From Phoronis australis (Eukaryota > Phoronida > Phoronidae), in contig NMRA01001042.1 of the NCBI GenBank assembly GCA_002633005.1, positions 40,601 through 65,052 on the forward strand: a DNA stretch of 24,452 nt. Reading direction: 5' to 3'. The notes beneath the pieces were generated by a model. It was given only the letters and a program-made list of their open reading frames with translations, was not told the origin of the DNA and made no database searches. Each line of letters starts with the position of its first letter. Position 1 is the first letter of the stretch. Made by a program: the position numbers and the translations under genes. This document shows, one piece after another, positions 10,996 through 20,057 of the stretch.

Positions 10996-11985
10996 TCCGC
11001 TATTGAAAGTAGCAAGTTATACAAATATCTTTGGTGTGTATTCTTATGTAGACTGAATAGGTCATGATGCCGTAACACTATAGCCCAGCAAGGAAATGAA
11101 GCTCTGAATATTATTAAGCACTCTCAGTGTAATATAAGCTCAATTCGTAATGCCAAAATAGCCTTCAACCTTTTTGGTTCTGTGATATTCCCAATACATT
11201 TTTATGGTGCTGAATTATGGGTAACATGCCATAGGAAGGAAAGAGCAAATGCACAAAATACGTTCTATGAGTGGCTTTTGATTTTTGGTAGTGAAACAAG
11301 CAGTGTTGTAACTCGAGGTGAACGGGGGTGGAGTGTTATACATATGTAAGCCTTCTAAATATTTATTGAAGTTATTCAAAATGGGTAGTAATACATTGCC
11401 AAAGCAATGCTGGTAAGGATGCAATTGGGCAGGAAAACTGGTGGAGAGTGAAAAAGATATTATTTACCACAGGCTTTGGATATGTATGGCTATTCCAGCA
11501 AGTTGGTGATGAGCTGATATTTGTATGTATGAATTCAGGTAAAGATTGAGCGATGTAAATGTTCTAAAATGGTTGCAAGCTATTGGAAGCATGGCGAAGT
11601 GTAATTTCTATTGTGCAATCAAGTCAGAGTTGGTTTGTGAGAAATACTTGTTCTGAAATTGGTCAAAAGGTCAAATTTTGCTATAGCGAACATAAGGTGT
11701 TCAACCCATCAACTTAATATAGAGCTGGACAGAAGAAATGGCATCCCCCATGATCAAAGATTGTATTCTGTTTGTAACAAAGGAGAAATAGGAATAGAGA
11801 GTTACTTTTGTTTCGATGTCCAGTTTTAGCAAATCTGAGATGTAGTTACTTGAGACATAGTTCTATTGCAAGTGACGATATACAACATCTGAATAACCTG
11901 GAGAACTTTATTATCAAATCATACGAAATGAAAAACGATGAGTCTGTAAGTATCTGTGGACATATCTACCATGTAAAATAATGTC
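10996..11985 (+). mobile_element. Non-LTR retrotransposon 3' end, plus strand, unit 1 copy
   Basis: On the plus strand the sequence begins with SKLYKYL near 11010, the usual YKYLG block that follows the RT domain in many LINEs. It continues with IAQQGNEALNII (about 11080-11115), SVIFPIHFYGAELW (about 11177-11220), and after several frame breaks a Cys-rich tail (SVCNKGEIGIESYF near 11770-11815) of the kind LINEs carry at the C terminus. It is a 5'-truncated dead copy. It differs from the minus-strand LINE, which is L1/Tx1-like; the clade of this one (CR1, L2 or RTE-like) is not settled. Confidence 0.65.
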
Positions 11986-12220
11986 GTCGTACAAATATCT
12001 CGTGAACCAAAGCCTTTGAAGAAATAAAAGTATTCTAATACTATGATTTTCCCAAATGACCTAGCACTGTAATAAGTGAACGAAAACTACGTTTCACAGC
12101 GCCACTGGCTTTCTTCCAAAATCTTGTTTACGAGAGGATCACTTGAAGTATTGGTGTTAGCTCTGATCTGAGTAATAATATCTCAATCACTACGAGTCAG
12201 CAGTAGCAAATTTATTCCAG

Positions 12221-12454
12221 TTCTTAGCAAAGGGGGCCAGAATACTGAGTCGGCTGCGAGGAATCTCGAGAGTAAAGGTGCCACGATATACGTTGTAATA
12301 CCATCATCACTGAGTCATACGAGCTCAGCTTATGTGGAATTGTCATCAGTGGCCACAGATCCCGACTCCAAACATCTCATGGAGGTCAACAGTTACGCGG
12401 ATCTATCCACCCTCGACATAGGCCCACTAACACCAGCCAGTTGCTCATCAACAG
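12221..12454 (+). CDS. Exon 3: C-terminal half of VWA domain 1
   Basis: These 78 codons complete a VWA fold: VLSKGGQNTESAARNLESKG, the strand ATIYVVIPSSL, then AYVELSSVATDPDSKHLMEV and SYADLSTL, matching the usual VWA ending of hydrophobic strand, 'ASDP' turn and final helix. Acceptor TTTATTCCAG and donor G|GTATTT are both phase 1, and the exon is 234 bp. Joined to a VWA-N' exon the text runs CSSTGSCQTTDG, a short Cys-containing hinge between domains. The unit 2 counterpart at 21162 differs by only two silent changes, so the protein is identical. Confidence 0.85.
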
Positions 12455-12825
12455 GTATTTATTAATTAATCAAATTGATTTATTGATATTGATAAGACTG
12501 AAACATTAATCATCTCAACAAGACTACTTTTAAGTGCGCTTGCTATAATGATAAAAACGGTTGGTGAAACCAAAAGCAATCTTCAGATTCTTGGTGGCGA
12601 CAGAAAAAATTGATACTTAGCATGCCAAGCAATTTGTACAATGTTCTGCAACAACTACGTTTCTCGACAATTTGAAGAAATGTATATTTATTTACACACA
12701 AACAACAGTGAACGGTATGTTTACCCGGGGATCGCCATTTGGCATTATATAAAGACAGAAAAGAAAATATTGTATGCACACAAAATTGTAAATAGACTGC
12801 ACCGTTGTGTATTGAACACATTATG

Positions 12826-12826
12826 N
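12826..12826. other. Assembly join (single N) that skips a VWA-N' exon
   Basis: Sequence up to 12825 matches unit 2 up to 21766. Sequence from 12827 matches unit 2 from 23271. The 1,504 bases between, holding the VWA-N' exon(s), are replaced by one N. An ambiguous base exactly at the break points to a misjoined or collapsed assembly rather than a natural deletion. Confidence 0.75.
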
Positions 12827-13467
12827 CTTCCGCCCCGAGATCTACATCAGTTTTAGACCCCTCCATCTCCAGTAGACACCCGTTTTACCTCCACTCCCTG
12901 CCGACGGCACTAATACCCTCCCCTCTTTGGTCACTTTAGCAGATTAGTAGCAATGGAAACTTTGGGGAGCTGGGAACAAATTAATGCAATTTCTCCAAAC
13001 TTTTGCCCAAGGTCAGTGCATCAAAGTTCCCTGATGCATCATAAATTTAACGCGATTAGTGTAAAATAGTCTATGAACCGTTGGACATTCCTAGATACAT
13101 AAATATGCAAATCAGAACCCGTGCTGGGAATAACTTTGGTCATCACATGGCAACAAAGTATGAAAGCTAAAGGTGCACAAATTCTGAGTTGATTACCGGT
13201 TGTTAAGTGGCAAACCTTTTTTTGAGACCCGTAATTTGCCGCTGGAATTTTTGGACAATTCACAAAGAGTTGCTATCAGATATATGTATATGACGGGCAA
13301 CCGGGAGAGCATGGGAGACCGTGCATCCCACGGAGGGTTGGGCGCCCTCCCCTAAAAAGTCTTACAGTTTAATTTGCAATCTAAAATCATAGAAATATTA
13401 TGATTTCCAGTACTTTGAGCATTTCAAAGATGCATTCTAACAATGCCGTTTCATCACTGTTTTGCAG

Positions 13468-13929
13468 TGTTAAGTAAAGGTGGGCAAAACACTGAAGCAG
13501 CAGCGAGAAACATTGAGAAGGAAGGTGCAATGAATTACGTAATCATCCCTGCATCACTTGACCACTCCAGCAATGCATACGTGGAATTATCGTCTGTTGC
13601 CACCGACCCGGACTCAAAAACACTTACCGAAGCTACAAGTTACTCTGCGCTGAGCTTGTCGCACGTGCAAACGCTTGTGTCAAATGCATGTCCACAGGTA
13701 ACGACAACCACTGCCCAAGCGCCAACAACGAGCACTGAAGCACCAACAACGACGACGGAAACGCGAACGACGACTACGGAAGCACCAAAAACGACAGCAC
13801 AAGCGCTAGATACGACTACACAGGTGCCAATCACAACTACACAGGTGGCAACCACGACTACACCGACGCCAACAACGATTGCACAAGGGCCAACAACGAC
13901 CACACAAGCGCCAACCACGACTACAAATT
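13468..13929 (+). CDS. C-terminal half of VWA domain 2 fused to Thr-rich mucin-like tail (unit 1)
   Basis: The exon starts after TGTTTTGCAG with VLSKGGQNTEAAARNIEKEG, continues NYVIIPASLDHSSNAYVELS and SVATDPDSK, and completes the VWA fold near SNACP. From about codon 76 it becomes a degenerate 8-residue repeat of the type TTTTQAPT with Glu or Gln and Pro/Ala/Val, about ten units, a likely O-glycosylated stalk. It ends at T|GTAAAT (phase 1; exon 462 bp = 154 codons). If that donor is not used, the frame meets a stop at 13944-13946. Its N-terminal half (VWA-N') is missing in this unit because of the N at 12826. Confidence 0.8.
13696..13928 (+). repeat. 24-bp coding minisatellite (Thr-rich), unit 1
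   Basis: The unit is about 24 bases (like ACGACTACACAAGCGCCAAC) encoding eight residues. Several units contain CAGGT, which resembles a splice donor. The minus-strand open frame rich in Val and Cys is a shadow of this repeat. Confidence 0.85.
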
Positions 13930-13966
13930 GTAAATATATACACTGATGTTGGTCAATAGTGAATCA

Positions 13967-13980
13967 AATAAACAAATAAA
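13967..13980 (+). promoter_or_regulatory. Two AATAAA hexamers downstream of a possible stop codon
   Basis: AATAAA occurs at 13967-13972 and 13975-13980, about 20-30 bases after the stop at 13946. They could end a transcript of unit 1 alone. In unit 1's intron 1 the first hexamer is changed to AATAGA. AATAAA is frequent by chance in AT-rich DNA, so the evidence is weak. Confidence 0.3.
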
Positions 13981-14270
13981 CGGAGAAAAATCAGGAACCC
14001 CAACTGGGGATCCTGTGCAAAAGGCGAAGTGCCGATCATGGAACGGACGACATAACAGTTGGCTGCAAACAGCAATTGCACAGATATAGAGTCCTCAGTA
14101 GCTCAGTCTTAAGAACATTAAAAATCAATAGCACCCAGAATTTATTGAGCAAGATGAGTCCCTTCCACTCAATTGCTCGTTTGTAAAAGCTCCATGACTT
14201 AAAAAGCAACTGTAGAATGCACAGAGCTTATTTCTGATTTATTTAATAACGTGAAACGTTTTACTTTAAG

Positions 14271-14600
14271 TTGCTTCTTGTGGGACGGATGGCGTTCTAC
14301 TGTTGGATACGTCGCAAACCGTTTCTACCAACGACTTCCAGAAGCTTCAAGACTTCGCTAAACGAATCACCAGCAGTTGGGATTTCGCATCCTCAACCTT
14401 GACCTTAATCAACTTCGGGAAGCAAAATGAAGAAGTCATAAGCTTTTCGTCGAGTCAAACTGACGTGGATGCCGCCATTGACGGTATGAGCCGTAAGGGC
14501 GGCGAAGCCTATACTCATCAGGCACTGAACTCCGCCAAACATTTGCTCACGACGAACGCGAGGGCCAGCACCAAGTGGGTGGTCATACTCCTAAGCGCCG
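14271..14600 (+). CDS. N-terminal half of VWA domain 3 (unit 2 paralogue of 6219-6548)
   Basis: Same 330-bp, phase-1 exon as 6219-6548, with identical acceptor (CTTTAAG) and donor (G|GTGAGC). I count five base differences: three change residues (I to T in the SINDF segment, G to R and P to T near ASTKW) and two are silent. Motif 1 DTSQT, GGEAYTHQAL and VVILLSAG are unchanged. Spliced after the Thr-rich exon it would read through NFASCGTDGV; there is no signal-peptide exon of its own. Its second half is at 21162. Confidence 0.82.
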
Positions 14601-15540
14601 GTGAGCTTCACGTAATTTTGTTTTAGATGTACTTTATAAAGATATCAATTTATGCTCACCTCCCTAGCAATTGTATTTTCTCGTGATACAAGAAATGTTT
14701 TCAGTACAACAAAAATAGTACCTGATAGTTTATGCAGTTGCCACACAAAAACGTAGCACTTTAAACGAGACACAAGTTTCGAGCGACACTTTTGCGACAT
14801 TTTGTGTGAATCTCCAAACTCGGACTCGACTGTATTTTTGACATTTTCCGCCCTTGTTTGGGTACAAATTCAAGGTAATTAAAAGTTCAATTTTGTATGC
14901 TCGAGCATTTCAATGTTTACGCAGACGTGATTTGCGCTTCATGACCTCTAGATACGAGCTACAAACTTGAGTTCAAGTTCGATATTTCCAGTTTAGATTC
15001 TTAACAAATGATTTTGAAGATGGAGTCATCAAGTGCGTACTAGAATTAGATTTTCATTCAAGAAAACCATGTTTTTCTTGAGCAAAGAACATTTAGTGCT
15101 TAGGTCAATTTTAAGAGAACACTTTAAAATAGACCAGAAATGTGAGAAATAACTTTGAGTTGAAGCTCGAAGGTCAGACCTTGGAGCCTGGTGTCGTGCA
15201 TCTAGTGCAAAATGATTACTATGTTTGGTGTTCACATTTTTCGTTGTAAAAAGCACACGTTTCGCAACAGTTTCTCGCAGCAGCCATTTAGGTAATTTTA
15301 TTAGTGTATAGTATCTTTTTAAATTATGCGTTCTTACGGAAAGGGTTTGTATTATGTGTGTGCGTGTAGTACAAACCGTGGACATTGTGATGTTTAAGTT
15401 ACTGCCTCCCTGCTGGATCCTCGCTTCTTCTTGTTTAATTTGCTTGATACAAACAGACGAAGGATTCCGTTGACACGGAGTAGACCAGTTGAATTAATTC
15501 CTTTTATAACAATTATTGTTTTTATTATTATCACAATTAT
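14601..15540 (+). other. Intron sequence, no gene seen
   Basis: Copy of 6549-7493 with scattered substitutions and small indels. It holds no motif I recognise. Minus-strand open frames here (for example 15029-15385) are broken in the other copy and are not credible genes. Confidence 0.5.
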
Positions 15541-15613
15541 CAATAATAATAACAACAAAACATAAATAATAACAAAAATAACAATAATAATAATGATAAT
15601 GATAATAACAATC
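15541..15613. repeat. (TAA)n microsatellite, unit 2 copy
   Basis: Shorter and more interrupted version of the repeat at 7494-7592. Confidence 0.8.
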
Positions 15614-15879
15614 ATTCATTATCATGTTCGTCATCATTATTATTATTACCACCACTATTAAAACTACTATTACAAATGGAAAATGTCAGTAAATGTTTAG
15701 AAATCAAATGCTGTTTTTTCATATATTTATTATCCTTGATAAACAAGTACACTAACAAAACAAACAAGAACATCAACATTCATTCTCGTATGCACTCCTC
15801 AAGAGAAACCATTCTCGTACCTCGTGTCACATAAGCAACATGGAGTTATTGTAAACAACAAATTTTTCCCCATTTCCCA

Positions 15880-17992
15880 GAGAAGCTGTCATACACAAAA
15901 TATTTATATGCAATTAATTTTCAGCATTATAATACTCATATGTATATGTAACAAACTTGTGAATAATAGCTGACATCTTTCCTTGTAAATGTACTGTTTG
16001 GCTATTAATAGCAAAATGTTGAATAGAAAATCGTGTGTCTCATGAAGTTCAAGAATAACACGTTTGTAAGAGAGACAGTTGGGAAGCTAAATGAAATACT
16101 TTTGAAGTAGTTCTTTGAATTCCTTCCAAAAATCTTGAACAGGGCCACATTCCCAAAAAGGTGTGACAGTGTCTCTGGAGCTTTGATACAAAAGGGACAT
16201 AAATTAGTATCCCGGAATTTGACTAAAAGTATTTGTTGCAATAGTGCTGTGTAATATTCTAAATTGAAACAATCTAATGTTGGGGTCGGTTGTAATTTCA
16301 TAAGGCAATGCGTACATTTTCTTCCAAACTACCTCCCAACTCTATTTCCCATTTACTCTCTGACGTAGAAGGTCACTCTCTTAATATTAAACAAATATAT
16401 CTAAAGACAAGCAAGGGGAATAAATGTTAACACTTTTATGTTTACTTTGAAGTAGACTTTTTTGAAAACTTCTTACAATAGAAACGACGCCATTATGTTC
16501 TAAAATATTAAGTCGGTTTACACATCGAACCCGTTTATCATATGGTCTAACGAAATCGCCATCAGAGGAATAAGCATTTCAGATAAATCTTTAGCCTTTT
16601 GCAAACCAAGATTTTGAAAAACACTTGTGCCTCCGATCCCCAAAATACTATTAAACTACAAAGATTGATTCAAAAAGTCTTGTTTACTCGCAACGATTAT
16701 TTTTTCATAGAAAGCTGTCAAACTTCCAAATACGTCGCTCCAGAAGCAATTATTAATTAGAGTCAACTTTGACTAATAGAGTCTTCTCCTAATGAAGCAA
16801 AATTTTTTAAGAACGTGTACAGTGGGTAGTAACTGACCACTTTGAGACGCGGGGCTTTCAAGATATCTACGGGCCATGGCGGGTTTTAAGATTTTGCTGA
16901 AAGTTTGCATATTAATCATTTGAAGTCCCCCTCGAACTAGTCCTAATCAGGCCGTAGTTCGTTTAATTTTATCATTACGAGCCTACCATACAAATATAAA
17001 GCATATCGTATTCAATTCATCCAACACCTTTACTGTTGGATTTGATAAACTTGACAACAAAAAATTAATTTTCGAAGTAACTAACGTTTTAATTACAGTT
17101 ACTCTACCAAATGGCGTTAATTTTCGTCGACTCCTATTTTTTAATATAGACTGAATCTCACTCACTCTTGCAGTGAAGGTCTTATGCGTCATACTATCCA
17201 AATTAGTGTCAAAATCCGCACCCAAAAACGATTTTTTTTTGTCCTAGACAGACTTTCTGTTGTAAGAATCACGTCATCACTACCAAATTTACTTCCAAAC
17301 CATATGGCTTTTGTTTTATCCACATTCACTTGGAAACCGGAGACATCAGTACACAAATGTAGTACATTCAATGTGCTAGTGAATGACAAATTCGACCCAT
17401 CTAAAGTAATTGATGTGTCGTCCGAATATTGCGAATTTAAATATTCCTTATTTCCCGCAACTACACTTGAAATATTTTTTCATTGTTCTTGATTAAATAC
17501 GCCAAAATCTTCGTGCACAATATATAATTGTTGGGAGACAGGGGGGTCACCTAGTCTGCAACCACACGAAATATTTAACCAGGATGATGGGTGACCATTT
17601 ACGACAACACACGACTTAATATTACTATGAAAGACTTTCACCCACCTTCTGATCGACCAACCAAAATTAAGGAAAGACAAAGTTTTTTGTATAAAATTTC
17701 ACAAAAATTAATCAAATACTATCGCAAAATCGATCAGTAAGAACAATCCTGGTTTGTTAGCTAATTGCGCATGAAACGGTAAATCTTACTCGGATATTTT
17801 CGTTCATATTTTTTCCAGAAGCAAAATCTGTCTGATCCTTACCGATTAGTTTTCCCAAAACGGATTTTAACCGTTCAGCCACTGCCAAAGAAACCACTTT
17901 ATATGTCATACCGAGTAAGGATAAATTAAATATTGTGGTGTTTAAAAAGCGAGGAAGTGTAAAGAAAACTGAGAGGTGGACATAAAGGAGAA
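15880..17992 (-). mobile_element. Non-LTR retrotransposon remnant (L1/Tx1-like), unit 2 copy
   Basis: Paralogue of 7880-9934 and in places easier to read. On the minus strand NFGWSIRRWVKVFHSN and CGCRLGDPPVSQQLY (about 17530-17680), GFQVNVDKTKAIWF (about 17310-17350), RSRRKLTPFGRVTVIKTL (about 17080-17140) and the Cys-rich tail LCPFCIKAPETLSHLFGN (about 16150-16210) follow in order. RT motif blocks lie in different frames, so it is inactive. The Cys-x2-Cys tail is a usual C-terminal feature of L1/Tx1-like ORF2. Confidence 0.75.
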
Positions 17993-17995
17993 CTC

Positions 17996-18112
17996 AATTG
18001 AGAGTAGCAAGTTATACAAATATCTTGGGTGTGTATTCTTATGTAGACTGAATTGATCAAGATGCCGTAACACTATAGCCCAGCAAGGAAATGAAGCTCT
18101 GAATATTATTAA
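17996..18112 (+). mobile_element. Left piece of the plus-strand LINE, unit 2, interrupted by the Kolobok-like element
   Basis: Carries SKLYKYLGCVFLCRLN and IAQQGNEALNII, then is cut at the TTAA (18109-18112) by the transposon. In unit 1 the same LINE runs on uninterrupted through 11101-11125. Confidence 0.7.
18109..18112. repeat. TTAA target-site duplication, left copy
   Basis: The insertion duplicated TTAA (18109-18112 and 20054-20057). The empty site is preserved in unit 1 as ATTATTAAGCAC at about 11110-11121 with a single TTAA, which proves the boundaries. Confidence 0.9.
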
Positions 18113-18270
18113 AGGCGAAGGCAACCTTTTTCCATGTCATTTTGAGCTAAAATAAGGTTGGTTGGTTATCCTAGACATATTTTTCACTTAATTACAGCTT
18201 TTCGTAATTTTATTAATTATTCGTCCGCTTTTCCGGAAGTGACGTTTTAGGAGGCAAGCGCTTCCCGCCA
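18113..18270 (+). repeat. Left terminal inverted repeat (158 bp)
   Basis: Matches the reverse complement of 19896-20053 with one difference (ATTATTCG against ATTACTCG). Identity ends at CCCGCCA. Long TIRs of this kind would hold the transposase binding sites and probably the promoters of both genes. Confidence 0.9.
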
Positions 18271-18377
18271 ATTTCTTTTCACATAGTCTGACTGTGAGAG
18301 CTGCCGAGTCAGTCATGGTTCTACCTCGGTTGTGTTAAGTTCCGTCGTCGTTCGCTTTCATTTACTAGTCAGTCAAC

Positions 18378-19470
18378 ATGCCACACTGTTGCTGTGTACC
18401 GGGATGTAGTAATTATCGGCTCACGCGCGCTTTGGGAGTGTCTTTGCATCGCTTTCCGATGGATGACACACTTCGCCGTACTTGGCTCGTTCGTGTGAAG
18501 AACGCAGCGTTACCCGTCCACGCAACGTACAAAGCAGTGGAGAATTACCGTGTGTGTGGCAAGCACTTTCTGCCGTCCGATTACGAAAGGGATTTGTACG
18601 CTGAACTGATGAAGGTCCCCGCGAAACAACGCTTGAAGAAGGATGCCATTCCGTCTGTGTTGATTCCCGGCAGTGCCCCGTCGCCACCCCCGAGAAGTGC
18701 GTTTTTGAAGCGAGAAGCCTCGCGAGCTGTGGCCAGTACAGTGACTGGAGCCAGTGGAGGCACTTCATCTACTGTCACCCGTGCCTCCGAACGTACCCCA
18801 GAGCGTGCAATTCCTGGAACCAGTAGTGATTCGCCCTGTGCTGTTTTCTCCAGCCCAGAGCCTCTAAGCAGCCCTGCAGCGATATTGAGTAGTGGGAGTG
18901 ATTACAGGCCCAGTTCGACACCCAGTGAAGAGGACAGTTCGTCGTCCAGTGAACAGATCGGTGAGCCAAACTTTGATAAGTTTATTGTGGACTTGTCTAA
19001 AGTGTTGGAGCTATTTAGAAGGTGCCAGGTGTGTGGCGAGGGAGTCACACGACACAATGTAAGCAGTTTGGGTGCTCAGGTCACCATCCAGTGGGAGTGT
19101 GTCACGGGACACTCTGGCAAGTGGGACAGTTGTTCCTCTGTCCGTGGTATGCCGGAGGTCCACTTAACCATGTCCAGTGGTGTGCTCTTCACTGGAAACA
19201 CGTTTCAGTCGGTGAAGACAATGATGGACTTTGGAAAAGTCAAGTTTTTTTTCGAAAACAACATTCAACAACATTCAGAATTCCTATTTAATACCAGTTG
19301 TCAATGACGCATACATGTCACAACATCTCGAGTTGGTGGCGGAATTCATGGAGAAGGAGAACTTGTCTGACTCACCAGGGCGGTCCGCCAAGTATACCAC
19401 ATACACTCTAATGGAGGAAGAGACCAAAAAGATAATTGATGTGGAACTCGGAACAGCACAAGCATTCAAT
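18378..19470 (+). pseudogene. THAP-domain Kolobok-type transposase, frameshifted and truncated
   Basis: The open frame 18378-19307 starts MPHCCCVPGCSNY, a THAP zinc finger (DNA binding, C2CH): Cys at about residues 6 and 10, Trp at 36, CGKH at 60-63, and the closing Pro near 92 (DAIPSVLIP). A Ser/Pro-rich linker follows (about 100-195). From about residue 213 comes the transposase: CQVCGEG, WECVTGHSGKW and VLFTGNTFQS, as in Kolobok transposases. At an eight-T run (19245-19252) the frame changes; the continuation with NSYLIPVVNDAYM and EEETKKIIDVEL lies in another frame to about 19450 and ends at 19471-19473. One T too many explains it. The rest of the catalytic domain is missing, so this copy cannot transpose itself. 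Confidence 0.82.
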
Positions 19471-19719
19471 TGAGGTAGGCATAACAACGCACACAGTGCA
19501 TTTGCACCAAGATGTGTCACCACGTCTGTCTTCAGTAGCCGCCTCGTTTCTCTCAACAGCTGCCTGTGCCTGTGTGTACTCTGCCTCGTTGTACTCGGGC
19601 TCAAACATGTACCCACCCACTGAATGTCCGTGAAAAAATTCCTCGTCACCACTGCTGTGAACAAGGTCTCCGTCACTCACACTACTGTCACTGTGATACG
19701 GGTCACCGACTCCAGCCAT
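19440..19719 (-). pseudogene. Cys-rich protein resembling the P2X7 intracellular (ballast) domain, truncated
   Basis: Read leftward from the ATG at 19719-19717 the frame begins MAGVGDPYHSDSSVSDGD, an acidic Ser-rich segment, then GYMFEPEYNEAEYT, DTSWCKCTVCVVMPT and IECLCCSE. The pattern W-C-x-C-x2-C...MPT...E-C-x-C-C is the zinc-binding start of the P2X7 receptor intracellular domain, which also occurs in many stand-alone invertebrate proteins. After CCSE the frame runs into antisense transposase sequence (HINYLF), so the domain is cut off at the same junction that truncates the transposase. An upstream in-frame Met at 19737 exists but MAGVGD is the better start. Its job in the transposon is unknown; family match is by motif only. 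Confidence 0.65.
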
Positions 19720-19895
19720 TTTCAGCTTACAACACACTAAACAATCCCTAAATCCAACGCAGTTGAGTTCTCTACTAACCTATCTTGCCGCAGAATACTC
19801 GCCGATGGAAAGTGGTGGCGACAATTGGTGAAAAATAGCACAAAACAAAAGTAGAATAGAACAGATTCGCACAGTAAGCTCAACGCAAAACCAAG

Positions 19896-20053
19896 TGGCG
19901 GGAAGCGCTTGCCTCCTAAAACGTCACTTCCGGAAAAGCGGACGAGTAATTAATAAAATTACGAAAAGCTGTAATTAAGTGAAAAATATGTCTAGGATAA
20001 CCAACCAACCTTATTTTAGCTCAAAATGACATGGAAAAAGGTTGCCTTCGCCT
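19896..20053 (-). repeat. Right terminal inverted repeat (158 bp)
   Basis: Partner of 18113-18270. It lies upstream of the minus-strand gene, whose start is 177 bases inside it. Confidence 0.9.
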
Positions 20054-20057
20054 TTAA
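20054..20057. repeat. TTAA target-site duplication, right copy
   Basis: Follows the terminal GCCT directly; sequence then continues GCACTCTCAG as in unit 1. Confidence 0.9.

Larger units (their letters stand above)
6549..12220 (+). other. Large intron 2, filled with retroelement remnants
   Basis: Bounded by GTGAGC at 6549 and TTTATTCCAG at 12211-12220. The first 900 bases (6549 to about 7490) hold nothing I recognise but recur in unit 2 at 14601-15540. The remainder contains a microsatellite, a minus-strand LINE, a unit-specific insert and a plus-strand LINE, listed separately. Confidence 0.6.
5872..13929 (+). repeat. Segmental tandem duplication, unit 1
   Basis: Roughly 8 kb of exons, introns and old retroelements recur in the same order from about 13927 onward. 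Matching landmarks are VWA-N (6219 and 14271), the TAA microsatellite (7494 and 15541), the minus LINE (7880 and 15880), the plus LINE (about 10996 and 17996), VWA-C (12221 and 21162) and the Thr-tailed exon (13468 and 23912). Identity is high in exons and intron alike, with scattered substitutions and small indels, so the copies are paralogues and not one sequence entered twice. Unit 1 has a private 1.06-kb stretch at 9935-10995 and lacks the part corresponding to 21767-23270. Confidence 0.9.
18113..20053. mobile_element. Kolobok-like DNA transposon, internally deleted, 1,941 bp
   Basis: The element begins AGGCGAAGGCAACC and ends with its inverse, GGTTGCCTTCGCCT. It has 158-bp terminal inverted repeats with a single mismatch that I could see, and TTAA target duplications. 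TTAA duplications together with a THAP-type transposase are the hallmarks of the Kolobok superfamily; piggyBac also uses TTAA but has no THAP transposase. Inside are a plus-strand THAP/transposase frame and a minus-strand Cys-rich frame, both cut off at a junction near 19445-19455. The near-perfect TIRs suggest a recent insertion, mobilised in trans. Confidence 0.88.

Noticed and set aside
12543-12866. Minus-strand frame of about 100 codons shared with 21484-21774
   Set aside because: Shared only because the intron is in the segmental duplication; no start context, domain or splice support, and it spans the N at 12826.
13696-13928. Regular short repeats that might suggest a CRISPR array
   Set aside because: The 24-bp units are contiguous with no unique spacers, and they encode Thr/Pro repeats in an exon of a eukaryotic gene.
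18421-18969. Minus-strand frames inside the THAP gene
   Set aside because: Antisense shadows of a clear plus-strand THAP domain and Ser-rich linker.
18113-20053. piggyBac or P-element assignment for the transposon
   Set aside because: piggyBac shares TTAA but its transposase lacks a THAP finger; P elements have THAP but make 8-bp duplications. TTAA plus THAP plus the FTGNTF-type core fits Kolobok.
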